Below are positions 25,138 to 37,066 of a stretch of DNA of 64,000 bases, piece by piece. Position numbers and translations under genes: made by a program. The stretch lies in the NCBI GenBank assembly GCA_930367205.1, contig OV884015.1, positions 34,215,288-34,279,287 on the forward strand, in the 5' to 3' direction. The notes below the pieces were generated by a model that saw nothing but the letters and a program-made list of their open reading frames with translations, ran no database searches and was not told where the DNA came from. The DNA comes from Acanthosoma haemorrhoidale. Lineage: Eukaryota > Arthropoda > Insecta > Hemiptera > Acanthosomatidae. The first letter of the stretch is position 1. Each line of letters opens with the position of its first letter.

Positions 25138-25325
25138 AATTATTAATAATTAGTAGCCAAAGAAAGTATTACTTGTAAAATTGGGACTACTTCACCTGGA
25201 TCTTCCCAGCTAAAGATCCACCTCTCCTATGAGGCCTATCCTTATTCGGGAGGTCCTGGGCGAAAATCCCCTTCTTGCCAATGATTTTATGATATCTTAG
25301 GCTACTAATTATCAATAATTAATTA
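25138..25325. repeat. Foldback SINE-like unit with inverted tails
   Basis: The left arm 25138-25166 (ATAATTAGTAGCCAA) and right arm 25295-25325 (GGCTACTAATTATCAATAA) are reverse complements. Both match the GGCTAATAATTATTAATA tail of the SINE-like piece at 15.4 kb. The centre holds GATCTTCCCAGCTAAAGATC (itself partly palindromic) and GGAGGTCCTGGGCGAAAATCC, a weak B-box-like end. Confidence 0.5.
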
Positions 25326-25410
25326 TATTAATAAAAAACTTTCTTTCTTTATCAACATTACATCTTAATCGGTTTCCGTCAAGAACATTATTTATTGGGT
25401 ATTCTTTCTA

Positions 25411-26268
25411 AAGGGTGTCCCAGAATTAACGCAAGATTTGATTTAAATAGAAAACACAGCTTTTAGTATTTTTGTTGTTATTTTTTTATTGAATTATAAA
25501 GTAAATAGGATAGGGTTATTTATGGAATAACACATCGGGCAAATGGCCTCCACGACTTTGCTGGCACATACGCACTCTTTAGTCGAAATTTTCCATGACC
25601 ATTTGGCATAAATGTAGTTGAATTTCGTTGATGCAGCGTTGAATTTCCTCTTTTAATGCACGGGTGGATGTGGGCTTGTTGATATACACCTTTGACTTCA
25701 AATAACCCCATAAAAAGGAATCTAAAGCTATTAAATCAGACGATCTAGGAGGTCAATTCTGATCACCGAAACGAGAGAGTACACGACCAGCAATTGTTTT
25801 GTTAACGGAATTTTGTAAGCAAGAAGACCCAGATCTTTAGTGAGTATACGCTGTTGAGAGCTTCTTGAAATTTGCAATTCTTGTCTACGACCGAATTGAT
25901 GTTCCTGGATTTTCAACAACACTCTCACGCACTGCTTCATATTGACATTTGAACGGCTTGTTTTTGGACGACCAGTGTGTTTATTGTCTCTAACTGATCC
26001 AGTCTCCCATAATTTTTCAATTAATCTATTCACAGTTGATGTAGTCAAAACACTATTCCGGCCATATTTTGTTGAACTGCGGCCGCCAAACTTTCATTAT
26101 TCTTGAGATAATGTTCAACAATAAAGACACGTTGTTCTATCATGTAACGCTCCATTTTTATTAACTCTAAACTGTCAGCTGTCAAATCGTTTTTTTTTTA
26201 GAGTTGTCAGCATTTTACTGCACAAATGGTGGCAAATTCAAATCTTGCGTTAATTCTGGGACACCCTT
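25411..26268 (-). mobile_element. Tc1/mariner-type transposon, 858 bases, internally deleted, TA target duplication
   Basis: Both ends read AAGGGTGTCCCAGAATTAAC followed by GCAAGATTTGA (30 bases, perfect inverted repeat). TA flanks both sides (25409-25410 and 26269-26270). The minus strand carries both ends of a transposase reading frame with the central catalytic region deleted. The perfect TIRs suggest recent insertion. A second, damaged copy is at 59614. Confidence 0.93.
25523..26157 (-). pseudogene. Transposase remnant of the 858-base Tc1/mariner-type element
   Basis: From ATG near 26157 the frame gives MERYMIEQRVFIVEHYLKNN, then a frameshift, then the paired HTH region with ETGSVRDNKHTGRPKTSRS and ILTKDLGLLAYKIPLTKQL. 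The text then jumps straight to RFGDQNWPPRSSDLIALDS and FLWGYLKSKVYINKPTSTRA (read across a second frame change), followed by MVMENFD, a stop, and GGHLPDVLFH. RSSDL.ALD.FLWGYLK is the third catalytic Asp region; the first two acidic residues and about 130 residues between are gone. Confidence 0.85.
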
Positions 26269-26639
26269 TATAAACGAAAGTATTGTCTAATATACTAGTA
26301 AATTATATTATTTAATAATGTAATATAATAATTAGAAATAACAATTATCAATAGATCACAATATAGATTCTCTTATTATAAGTCTAGTTCTATGTTTTAC
26401 GGTTAGACCCTAACCTCTACAAATTTAGGGGGTTTCACGTGAAAAAAAAAACTTCAAACCTATCATATTTTTTCGCAATTGTACCCAGAACACATACATC
26501 AAGAAGTGTTCACGTTAAACACTACAATATATAAGCTTAAATAGAGCATTATATTATATTCTGTCATTTTCAAAGGCAATATTTCTTTGAGTATCAATGC
26601 ACAATTATTGGTACTAGCCAAAGGCCACGAATAACGGTA

Positions 26640-27010
26640 GGATCCTTCCAATTTCGAGCCGTACAATTTGAACTGGACGACCTGGTAAATACACGGGGCG
26701 GATTGCACGCTCCAATCTCCGGACAATGGCGCGCGTGAGCTTTCTTCTGAGCGGAAATGTAGGAAATGGGGCTGACGACCTCGCCGGCCCTTTATCGATA
26801 CAGGAAAACTATGCTAAGCGCCGCCAAATTACACTAGCTAATGCACTGTTTACACTAATTTACGCTTGGACACGGCACGCTTTGGTCCGGGCCACAATAG
26901 GTGTCTCCGTCATTTGGCTGCTTGGGCCGGGAACCGCGGGTAATTCAAACGGAACGAATTTTCTTCCGTTTCTAACGGAATTTCATTTAAGCACAAATCC
27001 ATTCTCCGGG
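26640..27010. other. CpG-rich, GC-rich patch
   Basis: GC is clearly above the surroundings, with many CpG (GGCGCGCGTGAG, GCGCCGCC, GGGAACCGCGGG). ORFs cover both strands (132 codons on plus from 26726) but their products match nothing I know. It may be a promoter region or the first exon of an unseen transcript. Confidence 0.3.
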
Positions 27011-27220
27011 AGAAGATGGAAAACTATTTGTGAGGAAAAGTGTAATTGTGCTTTGACGGTTCTCATTATTGCCAGATGTCATGGAGCTCGACTTTATATT
27101 TTCATCTTCTTTGCTAATAGATGACGTTTCGTCAGGCTGTCTAAGTATGCATCAGGTCATTATGTGTAATGGTCTGGAGATGATGGGGACGGCATTTTGC
27201 GACTCACTTCATGGGAGATG

Positions 27221-27310
27221 TACGAGGGTGGACTGAAAAGTTTCCGACCTAACAAAGCTTTTATTATCATCTTCATGTTGAGGTCGGAAACTTTTCATAC
27301 CACCTGTGTA
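27221..27310. mobile_element. 90-base MITE, two 34-base inverted repeats with a short centre
   Basis: The left end TACGAGGGTGGACTGAAAAG continues into TTTCCGACCT. The right end, reverse-complemented, is TACACAGGTGGTATGAAAAG then TTTCCGACCT. The termini start and end with TA, as for Tc1/mariner. The whole unit folds into one hairpin with a loop of about 20 bases. Confidence 0.8.
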
Positions 27311-28489
27311 TTTCATTCAGTACAAAAGAGCCACTCATCTCTAATTAAACTCACAGTTTAATATATTGATTTGATTGATCTACCAAAGTCAAAGTTCATT
27401 GAAACCACTTTTATTAGTGGTTCAAATAGTTTTTTTTATTTCAATTAATATTATAATTATCATTAATTTATTTGATGAGTCCGTAAAGTAATATCAAATT
27501 AGTTAGCATGCCTTCAATGGTTTGTAATCTACAAAATCTTTTCTTTATAATTTTATCATTATCATTTGTTGAGCAGGAGGTATTATTGGTTCTCACGAAC
27601 GATAAATTCTTTTGTTTTTTATATAAGTTTAGAAGAAAATTGAAATATATTCACGTCAATTGCCATTCCGTAACCGTCTCCTACGAGGTGTGGAGATCAG
27701 AACAGCTTAACTGTTTATCATGCCATGGGAGTGACCTATGGTAGAATTCAGAATGCTCAATCGTGTAGATGTTCCTAGAACCTATAACGGACAGGCAGCA
27801 TTCTATGTACATACTTACACCAGAGTAATTTAATGTATTCTAAACAGAAAACTAATACACGGGAATCGAATATCTAGATATCTCGTTTATTGCTGTGATA
27901 TGAATACAAAAACGTCAGTTAAGCGTGCAATATCACACAATTAATCGCTTTCGATGTTGTTACTAATTACTACCTCTTGATTGATTAATTATGTTTTATG
28001 AAAATTATTTTTATTAGCATATACATTAAAAAGCAGTTTCTATAACACGCCCTACTGATAAACACGGGAATTAGTCCCAGTTGTTTTATTTCAATATTTA
28101 AGAAAATTGCCATTAATTTAATATTATGTTTTTTTTTGTAATCGTAGTCTACTAGACGTCCAACATACTATTTTTTTTTTAATCAACACTTCGAGATCAT
28201 TAATTTGAAACCCCTATAAATATACAAGCAAACAAATATTTCTTCAGTAATTAACTTATTAATGGCACTTATTTTTCAACGGATTACTTTTAATTTTAGC
28301 AATATCAGGGCATCAAATAGTACAACCATGGAAATTATCATACCGCTGAAAAAGACCTGTTTTAATTACTTCGTGTAATTAAATCTAACAAAAAATATTA
28401 TAACGATCCGGATAGCGATATCTTTGATTCGATTAATATTATATGATTTTTTTTTAATTCCCGGAAAATTAAGTAATTAATGCTTAGCT
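27311..28489. other. AT-rich non-coding stretch
   Basis: No gene or element recognised; several poly-T/poly-A tracts. Confidence 0.5.
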
Positions 28490-29020
28490 ATGTTTTATCG
28501 AGTTGAAGGTAATCAGGTAAAGGTGACCCTGCGCACGGCACTATGGCATACCCCTTTTCGTGAACTGAAGGCTCCTGACATCCACGAAAAGTTCGAGGTT
28601 CCCACCATCACCCAAGCCATCAGAAGAAGACACATGCAAATCTTCGACTTGATGAAACATTGCCAAAACCCCCTATTCCAAGACCTGACATCCCACCACT
28701 ACTGGCAAGATGGCAACTCTCTAGATCTGGGAAAGCAGACCAAATGGTGGACATTACGGCCCTTGGCCAGCCAACAACAAGCCTCTGACGGGCACCCATC
28801 ACTGCTATTCAACTGAATGAGCTTGCACTACATGCCTAGAGTGACTCTAGGCTCAGCCTTCAGTGGACTCTCACCACTGCACCGCAACATTTCCACCACT
28901 ACCGAGGCTTCCCACACTCCTTAATTCCCTCACTCCACCTTCAAACAGGTACTTCTAGTAAAAGGATCCGCTCACCCCAAATAAATTCCTTTATTTTCCC
29001 TTATCCACAATCTTAAAAAT
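28490..29020 (+). mobile_element. 5'-truncated jockey-type non-LTR retrotransposon, C-terminus of ORF2 and 3' UTR
   Basis: 28515-28816 encodes VTLRTALWHTPFRELKAPDI, HEKFEVPTITQAIRRRHMQI, then KHCQNPLFQDL, ending at TGA. This resembles the terminal part of jockey-clade reverse transcriptases (Trp/Pro-Tyr..N..LH.DL..PT....I....Y...L..H.NPL). The shared text continues to about 29020 (AATCTTAAAAATTT), the probable 3' end, which a second copy on the other strand at 34826-35199 also reaches. The start is truncated, as usual for target-primed insertion. Confidence 0.75.
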
Positions 29021-32000
29021 TTGAGAGCTAAGTGGAAAAAAATCAAATGAGGTAATCAAATGGATCCTGAAATAAAAATAAAAATAAAAACAGGGGATAG
29101 GCAGACAAGCAGGTGAACATTCTGATTATGAAAAAGATCAACGAAACCTTAAAAACTAGACCGAATTCAACTGTTTCCAAGGAATGGGGACAATGATGGA
29201 TTATTGGAATGGTATTGCTTGTATTTGCCAGAAGGTCTCGTGGGTTCAGTTCCAATGACAGTGGGTGAGAAATCGATAACGAGATGAAATGACCATCAGC
29301 TTCTCTTGTGAGCCTTGTACTACGGTCAAAGGAAACGACACATGCGATGCAGAAGGGGGCGGCAACCTGTAGGAAATTAAAGGGTTGTGCAACAGTGGCA
29401 GATGTACGTCCTATTGTGAGTGGCGAACCCCTTCAGTAAATCTGTAGGTGTACTGCAGAGACAGATGCCTGCCCACTGGTGTATGAAGTCACCTGGCGGG
29501 CACCTGTCGGCTCTGGATCGGCGGATTCTCCCGCAATTAAGCGATAAGTCGCGTTTCTTTAAACGAGGCTTCTCTTTGGAAAGATCTAGCGCACGGGTTT
29601 TTACTCTTGAGGTTGTACGCTCTTTGTTCCCACTCCTATCCAATTTATTTGTAGAGGGAGCCGTGAATCTCTTGTTTCACTAGTTAACTGATAACCAGAT
29701 GATCATTGCAAGGATCTGAAATATATGGTGAGAAAACTTCTAAAACTATATCCTGCATGTGGCTTTTTAATCAGTATACCGTGTCCGTCCATGACAGGCC
29801 TACTGGTTTTGTCTTTAGTTCATATCATTAAATCATGAACCATGTTAGATGTGATTCAAACTCCTTGAAATGGATCTTTGATGCAGTAAAATTCATAAAC
29901 ATTCCATTAGTATGTTACATCTGAAAAAAATTAAAGAAGAGCCTAAGGGAAGAAAATAGATTAAAAATTAAATGACAAGATCGTCAAGAGAAGAAAAGTT
30001 ATAACATAAAATTCTGAATCCCGTCCAAACAATTTATTTTACTTTTGTACACATATGTAATATCTACTCTATGGATCTTTGTGTTTAATTAACCTTTCTT
30101 CATTAGACAACTTACTACTAGCATTGATTTAATTTTAGTTTTAAGGAGATCATCGTCTCAGAATAGAGAAGTTTTTTTTCTTAATTTCCAAGCTCATAGG
30201 ATAAGTTTAAAAACATCTGAGACCCCAACACATCCTAAAGAGTCGAATTAGACAGCTCATCAAAAAGGGAAACAACATATTAAACACAATAGTATATTAA
30301 TTTGTATTGACCATCCAGTGAGAGTCACAGACGATAAGTTGCCAAAAAAAAAAAAGCTCAAAAACTAGTTTTTGGAGACGAAATACATTTAGAAGCATAC
30401 GTATACTTTCCAGTCGAGTTTAGAAATAAGCACTTCAAACGTCTTTGTCACGAATACACATTCATTTCAAAAGCAGATATGGGGTTCTTAACAGAATATT
30501 AGGAACAGACGTGCCTGTGTTCCAGATGGGGTTGAAGCACCGCACCCTTTCACACCCCTACCGGTAGTCAAGACGGAAAAAAAGTAATTACAATACTGCC
30601 GCCGAGAGCAGGGGATGATGGCTCTGTACATAAACACAGTACTCCAAGGACTTTTTTTCCCCCGTCCGTCCGATAAAACAGGTAGTCGATAAAGGGCTGT
30701 AGTAGGGCAGAAGCGGGAAGCTGGGTATGAAATCCCTAGGGTGCCGGGTTAGTCATCGTAAATTTAAATGAGTAGGGAGGACACCCCTAGCTTCGGTAAT
30801 TCCCAGGCTGTTTTTGTCCCGAGCACCAACGGGTAGGGGATATGTCGTAGGGTGGGCCATTATTACCAGCAACCTAGTAACTATTAATTCTCCCCTTGAT
30901 GAAAAAGTCGAGTGGAGTCATGGATGAGTAAGCTCAACAGGGACGTTTCAAAATTAAATTAGATTTCGTTGTGAGATGACGCCATTCGATTCAAACGCTT
31001 ACGCTTGACTTGTCCTCGGAATCTCGATCATTCGATAAATCTCCAAGCCACATGCATTTAAAATAAATGAAAATTCGATTATATTTATATCTATATATCC
31101 ATTTAATGATAGTAGGAAACTAATTGGTAATCAGAAAAAAATAAAATAAAATCGGTAAGGATGATTTTAAAAACGTCAAGATTTTAAATCTTGGAAACTA
31201 AGACCATTATTTAGTTCAACTGATATAAAGATTTTATAATTGGGTAGAGGTATACCATCAGTTTACGCATAAATATTTCCAAAATATGATATTAATCACA
31301 AGCTAAATTATACTCATAACCTGGGATGTTGAAAGCACTTGCCAATAATAAAAAAACGAACCTTCGAGCAATTTAAAACCCAAATTATCCTGTTCAAGTA
31401 AAATACTTAAAAAACATAACATCAGCGGGGGTGGTTTGGACTAAGTTACTTTATAGATTTATAGTAAAATTATGTAAAAATGACTAGGTGTTTTAGAGCT
31501 TCACTGATTAATATTTCTTCCTCAAACCGTTGAAATAAATATGAATTGAAAAATTCCAAAGGATTATCTTTTTCGTTGGGTTTATGTACTCTGAAGCTGA
31601 GAAGTCGTTATTTTATTTGAACCAATAACTTATATGCTTTCCAGTTCAATTTTGTATCACTATAATAATTTCTATCGTGTTTCAGCCCAATCAGGCCTCG
31701 CGCTCATGACCTGTGATTCTAAAAACTCACTTTTCGTCACTTTAAGACACTGAACAATGCATTTTTAGTTTAAAAATACATGAAGAGGTCTTGTAGTTTG
31801 CAATGTTTACCAAAAAAAAAAAAAACATTAATTATCGAATATCACAACTTGTGCATAATATCCTTCTAAATAGATTTTTGTTATAAACTCACACAGTAAA
31901 TGTAATGTTTCGGAATCGTTTAGTCCATCAATAAGCTGTCCATGTCCTATTATTTAATTTAAGTAATAAATAATACAAATTTATTAAATAAATGTCGTGT

Positions 32001-32360
32001 AGTAAGTATTTTTCTCGTTTTTTTTTTATATCAAGTTTATTTTTCATTAAAGCTAGCATATTTAAACATCAGTAGCTATGATACAGTTTATATTGTACCT
32101 AAGTTAAAACCAGCCTAAAACTGTTTACATCTTTAAAAAAAACCGTAGAAAATAAATGTTAACAATACAAGGATATTTTTATTGGATGCAATAAATATCT
32201 CATATAATTAAGCATTTTTTAGTGAAATTGTCAGTAAGTATTTATAGGGATGGGCCGTAATTTAGAAAAGAAATACTCCAGCGGGATAAGAGAAACAACG
32301 GATCAATAGAGAGAAAATACTTTTTTTAGCAAAAAAATAAATAATAAATAATTGTCGCAA
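29021..32360. other. Non-coding stretch with mixed composition
   Basis: 29377-29683 is GC-richer with overlapping ORFs on both strands of no recognisable family. 30480-30930 is also GC-richer (GGGGTTGAAGCACCGCACCC, GGTAGGGGATATG) without ORF. The remainder is AT-rich. Confidence 0.4.
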
Positions 32361-32375
32361 CACGACATGGATTGC

Positions 32376-32406
32376 CTGATGATGAACTGAATGAGTCCAA
32401 AACGTC
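32376..32406 (+). ncRNA. Hammerhead-ribozyme-like motif (Penelope-type), copy A
   Basis: Intact CTGATGA (32376-32382), a TGAACT/AGTCCA stem with one mismatch and loop GAATG, then AAAAC and GTC (32404-32406). The flanks pair as a short stem I: the bases before CTGATGA (GGATTGC) against those after GTC (GCATTTG) give C-G, G-C, T-A, a mismatch, A-T, G.T. The first A of AAAAC replaces the conserved G, which would weaken or abolish cleavage. Confidence 0.5.
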
Positions 32407-33421
32407 GCATTTGTTGTACGAGTATATAAAAAAATCTGCTCAGGAGAATATTGTGTAGAAGCATGATAATCTAGATTCGCATGCATCCTTCCAAATAATA
32501 AATATTGATATCATTTATTATTTTGTGTCTATTTATAACTACTTTGTATCATATAAATGTGTGAGCTGGAAACATTTCCAGGCCAGCGAATGTAGCCATG
32601 ACGAGAACACGGGTTCTTGGTACTTTGTACAAAATAGCAAATAGATGAAATATTTTCTGCCTTTTTTTTTGACCTGTTTTTGGGAATCTATTACAGCAGA
32701 ATCCTGTTCCAGGCATATATTCCTGCGGGATGAAGAGGCAGAAGTTGCTAGAGCCTGAAGAACATAAGCCACAGTACATTTCATGTGTTCCCCAGCCGTG
32801 ACGGAACTTTAATACCAGGTCTGTACTTTTTGTTCGCCTCCCCGCGGCTATCTTCCATCTCATCCTGGCACCATTGTGTCTTCGCCGGAGTCGATGCCTC
32901 CTCTTTAAGTTGCGAGGGTTATGTTTAGCAGTAGCTTCTCCCATCTATCATTAACTTGCATTTCTCCGATGAATGTCTATTGATTAAGTTTTATTCGTGC
33001 ATATAACAGGAAAACTAATATTATGAAACAACGCTATGCGATTGAGAAGGGTTGTTCCGCTTGTTCCCTGGAGTTTTTACATCGATAGTCTTCCCGCCCG
33101 ATAAAGGAGATCAGGTCAATCGTGAATGCTGGCTGCAGCAGCAAGCGTTCTCACGGCTGGCCGGACCAAATAGGGGAAATATAATTGTACTGTAACTGCT
33201 AACACAAACATCACAGATACGTTCTTATATCGTTGAAGAACACACCAGGAAATCGTCGAGATCTGACGTTTTCATAAGACGATGATGACAGAATCTCTGA
33301 TAAGGAATACCACAATTGCAAGTTTCTATTATAGTGAAAAATAAAGTTGATATAAAAAAACAAACGAGAAGAATACATTTTTCTTATTTATTACTTAATT
33401 TAAACAGCACGACATGGATTG

Positions 33422-33453
33422 CTTGATGACGGACTAAATGAGTCCGAAACGAC
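33422..33453 (+). ncRNA. Hammerhead-ribozyme-like motif (Penelope-type), copy B
   Basis: TTGATGA (one substitution from CTGATGA), one base C, a perfect five-pair stem GGACT/AGTCC with loop AAATG, then intact GAAAC. The cleavage triplet is GAC in place of GTC. So stem II is better than in copy A, but the first core base and the cleavage site are lost. Confidence 0.45.
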
Positions 33454-33530
33454 ACATTTATTTAATGAGTATATAACAAAAATATATTCAGAAGGATATT
33501 GTGCACAAGTTATACCACAATTCCAAACTT

Positions 33531-34825
33531 GCGCACCAACCAACCACAATGTTCCGCTTGAAAAATGAATATCAGTAAAAATACTCCCTAGCCAATAAAT
33601 GATAAGAACCATTTATAAATTAATTGGTAACTACAAGTTATTTGTCCTATATCATGTTGAGCGAGTTGTCAAACTGTAGACCTCCACGTTCTGATTAATA
33701 ATATGCTATATTTATAGGGGCTTAACAAGAAAAAGTAGCTTTTTCGCAACCTTTATTTGACCTAGAAACGTGTTAGTTCCACTTTATGTCCCAATAATGA
33801 TGAAATAGCAAGTGATACTGTAAAATATAATTATATCCTATTTATTGTATGATTTTTTTGTTTTTAATGAACCCATGTTAATACAGTGTTACACAGACAT
33901 TATCAAATGCTATAACGGCCAACGTGATAATATAGCTGATAGATATTTCTTATTAAATAATATTTTAAAACATAATAAAGCTTTATCTGTAGATGGGTAT
34001 GGAAACGTCATTGAAATACCATAAAACATCGATTACCTTCAATGTTATTACTAAATAATTTTATTAAGTCAACTGAAATAGTCAGTTTTTTTAAAACTAC
34101 TATGATAGCACAGTCGAAAAGGTTCATGCTCTCATAAAAAGTTTTTTGAGTGGATATACATAGTTTTTGATTTTTTAAAAGAAACCAAGCACCTAGCACT
34201 TAAAAACTTAAATGATTACCCTGTTAACCAAGGAAATTCTTAATTTTGATTAGACCTAATCAATAATTTTGATAAGACCAGGTATTGCTTAACATAGCCT
34301 ATCATAAATTAGCAGCATATCCCCCGTAGCGCTTGGTCTGCATAGATAGAAAGTGGTATTTCCAGCTGACCGAGTGCCCTCTTATCTCAGCGAGCCACGA
34401 ATCTCTTCAGCTCTCGAAAGCGGCAGTTGCCAGGCCGTTCTGCTCTTGGATATTACAATAACCGAGTTGCGTGAGAGCGGCTGAGTGGCCACTTGACGCA
34501 TGAGATAGCAACACACCAGGCCACTTGACCGGTACAAGGATGTTTGAGTGTCAGGATCTGTTTGTCGTCTTTTTTGTCTGTGAGCCTAATCTGTCCTGAC
34601 GAGGTTAGCGACATTTTACGCTTGGTTTGAAGATTTTTATCTAGGAAGATAAAAATAAGGACCCAACTCATCTCGGAAAATTTTTTTTATCTTGAGTGTG
34701 TTTTTTCCTACACGAATGGATTAAAACAGCAAAACATTCCAAGAAAATACTTTGAAAAAACAAAAAAATTTTCCATCAGACAAAACAGGAGCTAGATATA
34801 TCAATAGCCTAAGACCCCCCCCCTT
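33531..34825. other. AT-rich non-coding stretch
   Basis: No element recognised. 34320-34530 is GC-richer, with no ORF of interest. Confidence 0.4.
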
Positions 34826-35199
34826 TGATCTTAAATTTTTAAGATTATAGATAAGGGAAAAATAAAGGAATTTATTTGGTGTGAGTGGATCCTTTTACTA
34901 GGAGCACCTGTTTGAAGGTGGAGTGAGGGTATTAAGGAGCGTGGGAAGTCTCGGTAGAGGTGGAAATGTTGCGGTGCAGTGGTGAGAGTCCACTGAAGGC
35001 TGAGCCTAGAGTCACTCTAGGCATGTAGTGCAAGCTCATTCAGTTGGATAGCAGTGATGGGTGCCCGTCAGAGGTTTGTTGTTGGTTGGCCAAGGGCCGT
35101 AATGTCCACCATTTGGTCTGCTTTTCCAGATCTAGAGAGTTGCCATCTTGCCGGTAGTGGTGGGGGTGTCAGGTCTTGGAATAGGGGGTTTTGGCAATG
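34826..35199 (-). mobile_element. 5'-truncated jockey-type LINE tail, second copy (opposite strand)
   Basis: On the minus strand this repeats 28653-29020 closely, from CATTGCCAAAACCCCCTATT through the stop region and the 3' UTR ending AATCTTAAAAATTT. It carries only the last few dozen codons of ORF2, so it is more truncated than the first copy. Together they form an inverted pair 6 kb apart. Confidence 0.8.
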
Positions 35200-35445
35200 A
35201 TAAATAAAATATAAAGATAAGAATAAGTTGTTAAAGAAATTAGATTTTATGAGAGTTATATTATTACATATAAGTTTTTTTGTGGACGAAAAAAGAGAAA
35301 AAAATCGATTGTAAAATTAATCAAGAAATAAATCGTATAATGGTTATGATTTTCATACCATATCTTTTGAAGAAAGGGCTTCAGGACTTGACTTCGTTCT
35401 TAAAGAATTTAAAAACCTAATATGTCTATTTAACTGTAGAGTAGA

Positions 35446-35709
35446 TCACTTTTGAAGATGTACATCCAGGGAAAGCTGTACTTTTACTCTAAGTACACAA
35501 GGGCAACAATACTGAGAAACATCAAGATGTGTTTGTTCAACGCCTTTTGCATTCACCCCTACACAAAGGCTGGAAAGGGCAAGGGGAGCTAACAAAAGAG
35601 AAACAAGTATGGACTTTGTTGTGCACCGCCTTGTTGTGCCTGTCAACAACACAATGACGATATAATTATATCTAATCAGCTGGATACTCAATGGAAAACG
35701 AGGCCTCAA
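35446..35709 (-). other. Possible signal-peptide exon, unproven
   Basis: A minus-strand ORF contains a hydrophobic signal-like stretch (KSILVSLLLAPLALSSLCVG followed by VNA) after a possible acceptor TTGTTGACAG, then a short Cys-containing region with CCPCV and a possible weak donor (GTGATC) at the end. It lies on the same strand as the GPCR and 14 kb upstream, but nothing ties it to that gene. The match to a Methuselah ectodomain is not convincing. Confidence 0.2.
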
Positions 35710-36659
35710 CGGATCGAAAGAATTTATATTTTGAAAGTAGATATAATATTCTTTGTAGTCGATGATAAACTGTAGATAACTAGAAAACGTTAAACATACA
35801 GGGAATGAACAGAGGCGACAGTGATAGTAAAAATGAATGAAAGATCTGTCTCGTCGCCTACATTAAGATAATCCTCTGATATATAGCATATTATAAATTA
35901 ATATAATTTGATTATGAATAGATAAGTTTATGACCACGACCATGAATACATGCCTCATTCATTATAAGGTCTGTCCTCGATGTACTAAAATACTACTGAA
36001 ATTAGATCACTCAATTCATATCACGTAGCGTAAGAATCATCATAAAATCTATAAACATTTTCTGCTTAAATATGTAATAAAGCTGTTCTTTACCATAGAC
36101 TGTAAACCCCATTGGTTAAGTTTTTGATTAATGTTAGGTCATTTCGGACTAACTACAGTCACAATTATATTTTTGTTTGTGGCCTGATGAGTAAAAAGGC
36201 AATTTTTTATATAAGGGGAAGGGAGAGACTTTAAATGAAAGCAATCATGGGACCACTTACCACTCATCAAACCATTAAAGACAAAATAGGACAAAAATAA
36301 ATAAAACTGAATTAGGCTTACAAGGTTATCAACGGGTCAGAACACGTGTTTTAGAAGAACGTCAATGGAGGTCGAAATAGGTCTAAAAATAAAAATGGTT
36401 ATTTAATAAAATTATAGAAAATTTACAGGTTTTAGAATAATGTCCAAACTGTAAAATTTTGAAGTGAAGTCAAAGAAAATTGCCAAATACCTAAAGCATT
36501 TATTAAAATTAATGTGCTTCCATCCGACATGGAGCCCACACACCAGGCTAAAGTGACAAGAACTATACAGACGCTTTGGTCAACCTATTTGACAGACTAC
36601 TTCGAAGGACATCCCATCTCTTATTACGCCAGTAGCAAGACCCTTCATTAAGATCACAC
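35710..36659. other. AT-rich non-coding stretch
   Basis: No gene or element recognised. Confidence 0.5.
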
Positions 36660-37066
36660 TCACCCCTTTTAAGTTCACGAAATTTCATCTAAATCTATCT
36701 AATCACCCAAATTCCCTAGCACAGTCATAACACAGCACATCACATCCCTATAATCCTCCTTGTAGACTAAAGCGGCAGTCGCCTCATAACCTGCTATAGA
36801 TACCGAGTTCCGACAATGGTCAGTTTTTCCAGTCAGGTCCTGAGCGTCTGAGTCTTTCCTCACCTTCTAGGTGAGCCTCCACTGGCTCGTATCCTCTTTC
36901 GCATGCGAGGAATGTGGCAACCATCCGGATTCGGGAGATCTCGGGGTGGTGTGAGTTTGTAATTATTGTACGAATGGGTGAGTGAATGGAGTACTGTAAA
37001 TATGGCATGAATGCGATAATTGACCACAATTGCTTATTGCCCAATATAGCAGATTGTAATTTCATC
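36660..37066 (-). repeat. R1 dispersed repeat, copy a
   Basis: Reverse orientation relative to copy b; starts (reading minus) GATGAAATTACAATCTGC. It shares the central GC-rich block and the far end with copies b and d, and is the most diverged copy. Confidence 0.7.

Larger units (their letters stand above)
32361..33530 (+). repeat. Two direct copies of a Penelope-type terminal segment, about 1,045 bases apart
   Basis: 32361-32475 and 33406-33520 share CACGACATGGATTGC at the start, the hammerhead-like core, a TA-rich GAGTATATAA.AAAAAT region and CAG.AG.ATATTGTG. They probably represent two terminal repeats of one deleted element or two insertions. The interval carries no reverse transcriptase. 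ORFs on the minus strand at 32539-32944 (81 and 131 codons) lie between them and are unrecognised. Confidence 0.5.

Noticed and set aside
26726..27124. 132-codon plus-strand ORF
   Set aside because: Long because the patch is GC-rich and stop-poor; no domain, no splice context, and an equally long antisense reading.
27124..27160. Reverse-strand GAAACGTC close to CTGATG, as a fifth hammerhead
   Set aside because: The base after CTGATG is C, and the intervening text forms no stem II next to GAAAC.
29377..29683. Sense and antisense ORFs of 87-88 codons over the same bases
   Set aside because: Mirror ORFs in a GC-richer patch; neither product is familiar and no splice signals join them to others.
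32539..32944. Overlapping minus-strand ORFs of 81 and 131 codons
   Set aside because: No recognisable domain, two frames equally open, and located between two retroelement fragments.
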